A DNA stretch of 64,000 nucleotides, taken from the NCBI RefSeq assembly GCF_000002985.6, contig NC_003282.8:2542001-2606000 (forward strand). The letters are read 5' to 3'. Source of the DNA: Caenorhabditis elegans. Lineage: Eukaryota > Nematoda > Chromadorea > Rhabditida > Rhabditidae. A model generated the notes under the pieces. The model was given only the letters and a program-made list of their open reading frames with translations, was not told the DNA's origin and made no database searches. The translations under genes and the position numbers were made by a program. Every line of letters starts with the position of its first letter. Positions within the stretch are counted from its first letter, which is position 1. Shown here piece after piece: positions 57,640-64,000 of the stretch.

Positions 57640-58010
57640 GGATCCCCGCAGACGCTAAACGTACAAATTATCGGATTTGTCAGGTCCATGCATTGTGCTC
57701 GCCGAGTCCATTGTCTCCCCTTTCTCTCTCGGCACTCTCCACCAGTCTACACACTATTTTCATACATATTCCATTCCCCGTGACACAAATAGTGCATTCG
57801 TCCTCCACCCATTGATTCCAGCTACTGTGTCTGCGTCTCTCTGTTCTCTGTTCTCATGTTCTATGTCTTCTCTAACTTCTCTCTCTCTCTCTCTCTCTTT
57901 GCCCGCCCGCACCTCGAGGGTTTTCTTCTTTCAGTTTGTGTGTCTTCGGGACGAGACACTCGATTACTTTTCAGTTTTTTATATCGATTTTTTCAAAAAT
58001 ATGTAGATGA
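57640..58010 (+). promoter_or_regulatory. Pyrimidine-rich region, possible promoter/5' UTR of epg-9
   Basis: A less AT-rich, CT-rich island with TCTCTCTCTCTCTCTC at about 57,880-57,898, rare in this window and 1.1 kb upstream of the epg-9 coding start. CT runs are frequent in worm promoters. The role is inferred from position and composition only. Confidence 0.3.
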
Positions 58011-58429
58011 ATAAGTAACACTACATTTTGAAATATTTCTGGAAAAAAATTCGAAAAAAAATGAAATTTTTTTAAGCGAATTTATATAGTAATTTTAAGA
58101 AATAGCAGAAGTAGTACTGCTTTATAAAACTCAAAAATATGCTAATATCCACGAATTTTACCAGAGTTTTTTTTTATTTAATGTTAGAATTTTCTCAGAA
58201 TTTTTCGTCTAATTTTCAGAGAAAATTTGAATATATCTTTTAAAAAATAACCAAATTCCGGTTTTTTTGCTGAAAATTATAATTTTTTCCGACCTGAAAA
58301 TTGGAAAAAGAAACACTGTTTTTTTTAAAGTTCTTCTTGAAAATCCAAATTAAAAAAAAATAATTGAATCAAGATTCAATTATTTTTTTGATATTTTCAA
58401 AAAATTTGCAGGTTTGTCAGAATTTTTAA

Positions 58430-58735
58430 TGCCGGCAATTTGCCGATTTGCCGGAAATTTAAATTCCGGCAATTTGCCAATTTGCCTGAAATTTCAATTC
58501 CGGCTATTTCCCGAATTGCCGGAAATTTCAATTCCGACAATATGCCGATTTGTGTAAAATTTCAATTCCGGCAATTTGCCCACTTGTCGGAAATTTCAAT
58601 TCCGGCAATTTGCCGATTGGCCGGAATTTCTCAAATCCGGCAATTTGCAGGTTTGTCAGAATTTTCAATGCCGGCAATTTGCCGATTTGCCGGAAATTTC
58701 AATTCCGTCAATTTACCGATTTGCTGGAAATCCAA
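58430..58735. repeat. Tandem AATTCCGGCAATTTGCCGAT minisatellite
   Basis: About ten imperfect units of about 32 bp (TTTCAATTCCGGCAATTTGC, then CGATTTGCCGGAAA). The long ORFs across it are repeat translations. Confidence 0.75.
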
Positions 58736-59149
58736 ATTTTTCGACGGTTTTTTCTGTAAAACTCAAATAATTTTAACTTAAAATTACAAAAAAAAATCAG
58801 GATTCAATTATTTTTTTGATATTTTCAAAAAAAAAATTCTGAAAAAAATTGTTTGAGAAATTTTTTTGAGATTTTCAAAAAATTTCGAATTTTTTTTTGA
58901 AAATTGTATTTTTCTCCGATTTTTTAATTCAGATCCCATTTATTGCAAAATCCAAAAAAAATCTGAAAAGTGAATGAAGTTCTATTTTTGATGAAATTAT
59001 GGTGCATCGATAATCGACGAAAAATAATTTCGAAATATATTGGTATATACCAAATAATTATTTCTTCATTTTTTATCGGAATTCCTCTCAATTTCCTCCC
59101 GATTTTTTTTCCGAAAATTTCCAATTTTTTCTCTTTTCAGGTTAATGGA

Positions 59150-62100
59150 ATGAATATCCGACAGAATGAGCTGCGACTGGTTAGTTTTTCGATTTTTTTA
59201 TAGTCCCAAAAATAAAAATAAAAAGTTCATTTTCCGGCCTAAAAAATCAATTTTACGCATTGAAATATTGCGAATTTCAAACTTTTCACCAAAAACCCAA
59301 TTTTTTTTCAGACTGTCGAACTTCGTCAGGTGACCGACGCCGTTGAATGCATCTTCCACTCGTTGCTCCTTCACAGAACACTTGGAAGGGTAGGTTAAGC
59401 TCGGAAATTGACTACAAATCTGAAAAATTCGGGAAAAAAGGTTTTTAATGCAAAGAATAGGGAAATGGATTTTTTTTTTCAAAAAAGTTGATTTTTTTTT
59501 TAAATTTTCAAGTAAAATTTTTGAATTTTCCCCGTTTTCAAACATTTTGGGCATTTTTTTTAAATAAAAATAAAGTCATATCAAGTTTTACGCTAAAAAT
59601 GTCAAAATACGACACACGGAATTCTGGCTTCCCTCATAAATCGAAATGGCAGAGTTTGCCGAACTAGGCCATTTTGGGTCGGAGAGATTTTGTGTAGATT
59701 TACGGCGCGTTGCGTGTCGCGTCGCGGCTCGTTTTTAGTTGTAAAACTGATGTATTTGTCCGCGTGGAGTAAACGACACTTTTCCACGCGCTGTCCGGCA
59801 GACAATTGTCAATGGAGCGCGAAAATTCAATGAGAAAGGCCAGAACCCCGTGACGACAGTGAAAAAATACTTAAAAATCAATTATTTTCGTTTAAAATAT
59901 CACTTTTAGACTGATTTTTAGGTCAAATCTTCTCAAAAAAATTAAATTTCAACGGTTTTTAAATCGATTTTCGTCAAAATCCCCCTGAAAAAGGCGATTT
60001 TTCAGCTTTTTTCTCTTTAAACCCAAACATTTATCGATTTCTTAAAAACTCTTCAAAAATCATATTCCATTTTCCCGCCTATAATCAAGTGTTCAATCAC
60101 GTGAAAACTCATCACCCAAAGTCATGCAATAGTGTATCTTTTGATGTCTGCGTCTCACCAGTGTCTCTTTGCCTGTCTGCGTCTCCTCCGTAGTCATATG
60201 ATCTCTCATCACGGGGGGAGAATCAACAGTTTTTTCGTCGGCAGCACGGGATGACGACCTTATGAGAGCGGCAGGGGAGGCTAGAGACAGACATGGAAAG
60301 AAGGCTTCTTATCAAATCATATATAAACATTTTAGACGTTCTATGCACCTTTAAACACGGAACACATTTTTTTTTTGAAATATAAAATTCTGAAAAAAAT
60401 GGTTTTCTAAAAAACTATTTTTTAGACATTTTATTTTTTTTTAACATCTCATCAAAAAAATCATCGAAAATAATCAAAAAATCCCGACTTTAAATCATTT
60501 TTAGAACCTCAAAATCAATTTTTAAAAACCGACATCAAAAAATGCTCGAAAATTTTTTTTCTCAGTTTTTTTTCCAAAATGTTCTCCTGTCTAGCTATGG
60601 CAGAAGGTTTTTTTTTCAAATGTTCAAGATCGTTTTCAAAAAGTGAAAGGGTGGGTGTCCTCGGTCTCGAGGTCGCCCGCCGATCATTATCTATCTGTCG
60701 TCGGATTGTGCAAGCAAACTACAAGATTTCATCATTTTTGATAGCAAATTTTGAAAAGCGGAGAGGCATGTGATTGCACAAGTGCAATTGATACGATTTT
60801 TGAGATCAAAAAATTAAATTTGAGGGGGATTTCGTCAATACAAAACCCTTAAAAAATCATTCCCTGTTGTTTGCAAGGTTTTTAAGTTAAAAATTCGAAT
60901 TCTCCAGCCTAAAAAGCCTATTAAACCACCAGCTAAAGGACTCGAACCCGGGACCCTCTGCACCATAGTCTTGCCTGTTACCGGCTGCGCCATTCGCGTC
61001 TACCTTCCAGAAGCTGTGAAGCCTGGCACTGGTGGCGAGTGGCGCAACTGGTAACGAGTTGGGCCTTGGTGCAGACGGTCTCGGGTTCGAACCCCTGTGG
61101 CGGTTACTGGGTTTTCACACTTGGGGAATTCGAATTTTCAACTTTCAAATCTGAAAAACCTGCGGGAAATCGATTTTTAGCTACAATTTTCTAATGTTTT
61201 TGTCTTTTTTCAGTTCCAATACAACGATGAGAAGACGTTCTCGATGGGATCGATCGGTATCAAGGAAGTCAGTTGTGAGCAGATTGATATGACTTATGTA
61301 CGGTTTTTTCTTCTTTGTGACCCAATTTCTTCTCCTCGTCATTGAGATCTTTGAGAGTCAAAACAACACTATACGATAACATTGCGCTATTGACACAGTG
61401 AAGTGTTGGGGGAAACTCGTTTTATTGGAACAAAACAACCCCGTTTAATAAATTTTCCATTGATTTTCACGCTTTTAAACTTGAAAATTCGAATTTCCCA
61501 CATGCGAAAACCTAGAAAAAGAAGAAATTCAGCAGAAGGACTCGAACCCAGGGCTCTCTACTCCAAGACCCAACCCGTTACCGGTTGCGCCATGGTGCAA
61601 CCAGCACGCCAAACGCCATCTAGCGCCGGGCGCACGGATGGCGCATGAGGTAAAAGGTTGGGATTTGGTGTGAAGGGCCCGGGGTTCGAGTCCCGCCGGC
61701 ACATTATAGGTTTTCGTACACGGAGAATTCGAATTTTCAACTTTAAAATAATGAAAATTGACGGGGAACTTCTTTTTCCTCACTTTTTTCCTTCAATTTC
61801 TGGTCTTTTAATCCCTAGACTGACCCCAAAGTACGCACCTTTTGCCTCCTCGTCCAAATGAATCAGCTGACGCAGGCATAGAAGAGACGCAGACACACCT
61901 ACTCTTATCCCTGACATCCTCCGCCGTGTCTATTTGTGGCTGGTTCTGAACTCACGGAGCCCCCCGTGTTGTCTATGTGCTCCGAGAGCTCAATAGATAA
62001 GGGGTAAGGTGTTCGAAAATTGAACCTTCACGGGATAGAGGGGGGGGAGGTCTGGTGATGTTTTTAAAAACTTAGAAAACATTTTAAAAATCGAAAAAAA

Positions 62101-64000
62101 AAACAACAAGTTTATTTGGTTTTTGAGGTCTTAAAGTGGAATGATCTTTTTTAAAAATGCAGAAAATCGTGGTTAATTTTTTTTTTCGAATAAAACATGG
62201 AAAGCTGGCCTAACTTCTTTACTGGTGGCCTAGAATTCTCAAACTCACAAAAATTATAATTCAGCTCCCCGAGAGCTTTAATTTGAGTATAATCATGGCC
62301 AGGTTCCGATGGATTTAAAGAATTTTGGGTCCCGCCAGGAGGTTACTGTAGGTGTTCGTGATTTTCGCGGTAAGACCCAAACATAGGCATGATTATACGC
62401 AAATGAAAGCTCTAGAAGAGCTAATATCAGATATTTCACTAAAATTTTATAGTATTAGGATCTCGAAAGAAATAATACTAGAATGAATTAAAAATGTCGC
62501 TTCAAGACCTTGTTTCACTCTCAAACTTCAATTTTACCGAATTTTTATAAGAAATTTGAATTTAGCTTGTCCAGAGCTTTGATTTAAGTATAATCATGAC
62601 TATGTTCCCGTTATTTCAAACAATTTTTGGTCCCGCCGCGAGGTTACTGTAGGTGTTGTGATTTTCGTGGCGAGACCCAAATTTTCCCAACTTGAGCAAA
62701 GGTGGTCATGATTATACTTAAATGAAAGCTCTCGATGAGCTGAATTCGAATGTTCAAGTTTCAAAATTTTCTAGGTCACCACTGAAAAGTTAGGCCATCA
62801 ATTAATATTTTAAATTTTTTCGTTTTTCAGGTTCGCGTGAACTCTACGGAGCTGGCGATGTGCGTCGACGAGGACATTCGTCAATTCAAATGTGAAGTGG
62901 AAGAAGCCACGTGCTCTGGCTCGATACCACGTCGCACGCCGACAGTCGGAAGTCCGACAGACAGTGCGATTCCACTTTTGTCCGCACAAATCGGACTCCA
63001 ATTTTATACAAAATCCAAAAAGCCCAACTCTGTCATTGGAACAGCCGTCACGTGGTTCGGAGGTGCGGCGGCAACTGCTACCGGCGCCACGGTCGCCGAC
63101 GATGGAACGTCATGGGAAGAATGGAAGCTTATCTTGGGTAGGTTTTTAAATTTCCAAAAAAAAAAATGAAAAATCGATAAAATACGTTCTCTAATGAAAA
63201 AAAAATTTATCTTAAACCAAAAAATGTCTGAAAAAAAAACAATAATTGTTTCGAAAAAATATTGTTTTTTTGTAAAAAATTGATTTTTAACTAAACACGA
63301 ATTCACGTCACGGCCCGGCAAAGGGTACATCAGTGTAAACGCGCTCTACTGATAATTGCAGTTTAGCTAGGTTTGGGCGCGTTTTAAGGAAAAAAGCTTT
63401 GGTCCAAAAAATTTTGAATTTATTTTCGAACATTTTTTATATGCATATCATCACAAAAAATCTCTTGGCGAATTCAAATATTTTTTCCCGCCTTTTTTTT
63501 GAAAATTTTCGAGGCGTTGGTCGAGAGCGAATACACGTGGAATTTCTGGCTTCCCTCATAAATTGAAATGGAAGAGTTTTTGCCGAACTAGGCCATTTTG
63601 GCTCGGTCATATCTGGGGTCGATTTACGGCGCGTTGCGTGTCGCGTCACGGCTCGATTTTAGTTGTAAAACTAAATTTATTTGTCCGTGTCTTTCCCACG
63701 CATTGTCCGGCGGGCGATTGTCAATGGAGCGCGAAAAATTCAATGAGGAAGGCCAGAACCCCGTGAATTTTTTTTAAAGAAACTTTAACATAAATTTTTC
63801 AAAAACATGCAAAAAAAGTTTTAAAAATCGATATTTTATCGATTTTTCACGACTTTTAAACTCAAATTTCCCCAAATTTTCAGACGTTTTCCGTGTCGAA
63901 TCGATAGATGAGCTTCAAAAAATGCGTCAACGCGTCGCTGACGATATTGGCGAAAAAGTGCTGGATATTTGCGAGCACATTAATCACAATCACTATACGC
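59150..64000 (+). CDS. epg-9: EPG-9/ATG101 autophagy protein, HORMA domain (5' part, 205 codons; runs off the window)
   Basis: Exons 59150-59179, 59312-59389, 61214-61297, 62831-63137 and 63884-64000 (window end) are in frame. The protein (MNIRQNELRL, TVELRQVTDAVE, HSLLLHRTLGRFQYNDEKTF, SMGSIGIKEVSCEQIDMTYV) aligns by eye with ATG101, the HORMA-fold partner of ATG13 in the ULK1/UNC-51 initiation complex. Residues W139-F140 sit where the ATG101 WF finger is expected, but the loop around them is expanded (VTWFGGAAATATGATV) before SWEEWKLIL. The start is set by homology (Met-Asn) and by a TTTTCAG at 59,140, which could be a trans-splice site. Introns 2 and 3 (about 1.8 and 1.5 kb) are full of repeats. 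Confidence 0.85.
59595..59860. repeat. Dispersed repeat in epg-9 intron 2 (copy 1)
   Basis: Contains TTCTGGCTTCCCTCATAAAT, GATTTACGGCGCGTTGCGTG, TGTCAATGGAGCGCGAAAA and GGCCAGAACCCCGTG. It shares at least 80% by eye with 63,530-63,770. It is a common C. elegans repeat, possibly Helitron-derived. The class is not proven from sequence here. Confidence 0.65.
60886..61146. mobile_element. Fold-back element carrying two inverted tRNA-like units (copy 1)
   Basis: The ends are inverted (TTAAAAATTCGAATTC and GAATTCGAATTTTCAA). Inside, the minus strand at about 60,930-61,000 and the plus strand at about 61,030-61,106 each carry a perfect-looking pol III A box (TGGCGCAGCCGG / TGGCGCAACTGG) and B box (GGTTCGAGTCC / GGTTCGAACCC) at tRNA spacing. 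Acceptor stems do not pair well, so these are tRNA-derived, not functional tRNA genes. Confidence 0.65.
61478..61750. mobile_element. Fold-back element carrying two inverted tRNA-like units (copy 2)
   Basis: Same plan as copy 1. Ends are CTTGAAAATTCGAATTTC and GAGAATTCGAATTTTCAA, with a minus tRNA-like unit at about 61,530-61,600 (TGGCGCAACCGG, GGTTCGAGTCC) and a plus unit at about 61,630-61,706 (TGGCGCATGAGG, GGTTCGAGTCC). The two copies are diverged from each other. Confidence 0.65.
62265..62745. repeat. Two inverted-repeat elements in epg-9 intron 3
   Basis: Copies at about 62,265-62,420 and 62,565-62,745, with GAGAGCTTTAATTTGAGTAT and TATACTTAAATGAAAGCTCT ends and a GGTTACTGTAGGTGTT core. 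Same family as in the GPCR introns. Confidence 0.7.
63530..63770. repeat. Dispersed repeat in epg-9 intron 4 (copy 2)
   Basis: Second copy of the 59,595-59,860 repeat in the same orientation (GATTTACGGCGCGTTGCGTG, GGCGATTGTCAATGGAGCG). ORFs on both strands across it are not genes. Confidence 0.65.

Noticed and set aside
57537-58006. Ser/Leu-rich ORFs in the CT-rich island
   Set aside because: Translation of pyrimidine-rich DNA; no splice-consistent frame or homology.
60930-61706. Functional tRNA genes in epg-9 introns
   Set aside because: Pol III boxes are good but acceptor stems do not pair and units occur as inverted dimers in repeats.

Overview
The window is nematode nuclear DNA and looks like a Caenorhabditis chromosome arm, most probably C. 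elegans. The AT-rich introns end in TTTTCAG, the dispersed repeats are ones I associate with C. elegans, and the gene families are typical of worms: an O-acyltransferase, a divergent nuclear receptor, a peptide-type GPCR and ATG101/EPG-9. All exon models were built by hand from splice signals and reading-frame continuity. No searches were run. Multi-exon genes are given as spans, with exons in the evidence. | Layout: (1) 0.3-6.7 kb, + strand: a complete 12-exon rhodopsin-class GPCR, with most introns filled by copies of one inverted-repeat element. (2) 6.8-7.8 kb: an ATTGATTTTTCCGAAAA-type minisatellite. (3) 8.0-9.6 kb, - strand: gene B, a small single-pass membrane protein, divergent from gene A. 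(4) 9.9-15.1 kb, + strand: gene A, a cysteine-rich single-pass receptor-like protein built from many small cassette exons. (5) 15.1-23 kb: a gene-poor zone of inverted copies of gene A first-exon and 3'-end pieces, a TA-flanked fold-back transposon, a LINE fragment and a MITE. (6) 24,136-28,800: an apparently perfect inverted duplication (2,174-bp arms, 317-bp spacer) holding two head-to-head copies, C-L and C-R, of a second cassette gene. Beyond the breakpoints the copies have different ends: C-L has a short GPI-anchor-like tail, C-R has a transmembrane helix and cytoplasmic tail. (7) 31.7-34.06 kb: a MITE and a 164-bp satellite. (8) 34-37 kb: degenerate or unidentified sequence. (9) 37.15-39.6 kb, - strand: a nuclear hormone receptor. 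(10) 41.2-45.7 kb, + strand: decayed oac 3' pieces and an oac-type acyltransferase with one frameshift. (11) 46.7-49.5 kb: a 5'-truncated LINE with an 820-codon open frame. (12) 50.4-54.8 kb, + strand: gene D, the third family locus, then a lysine-rich tail duplicate at 55.7 kb. (13) 59.15-64 kb, + strand: the 5' part of epg-9 (ATG101), with transposon-rich introns that include inverted tRNA-like dimers. | The central story is the A/C/D family. Almost every ectodomain exon starts and ends in phase 1, so cassettes can be gained, lost, skipped or shuffled without breaking the frame. Each gene reads N-terminal exon, Cys cassettes (many ending in R-C-P-G), Thr/Pro stalk, membrane anchor, and in A, C-R and D a cytoplasmic tail with a conserved DIGxDVDDIELD motif. 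Several cassettes in A and D are damaged but can be bypassed in frame. Shared introns and inverted repeats show repeated duplication, inversion and conversion inside the cluster. I do not recognise a named family or function for it.
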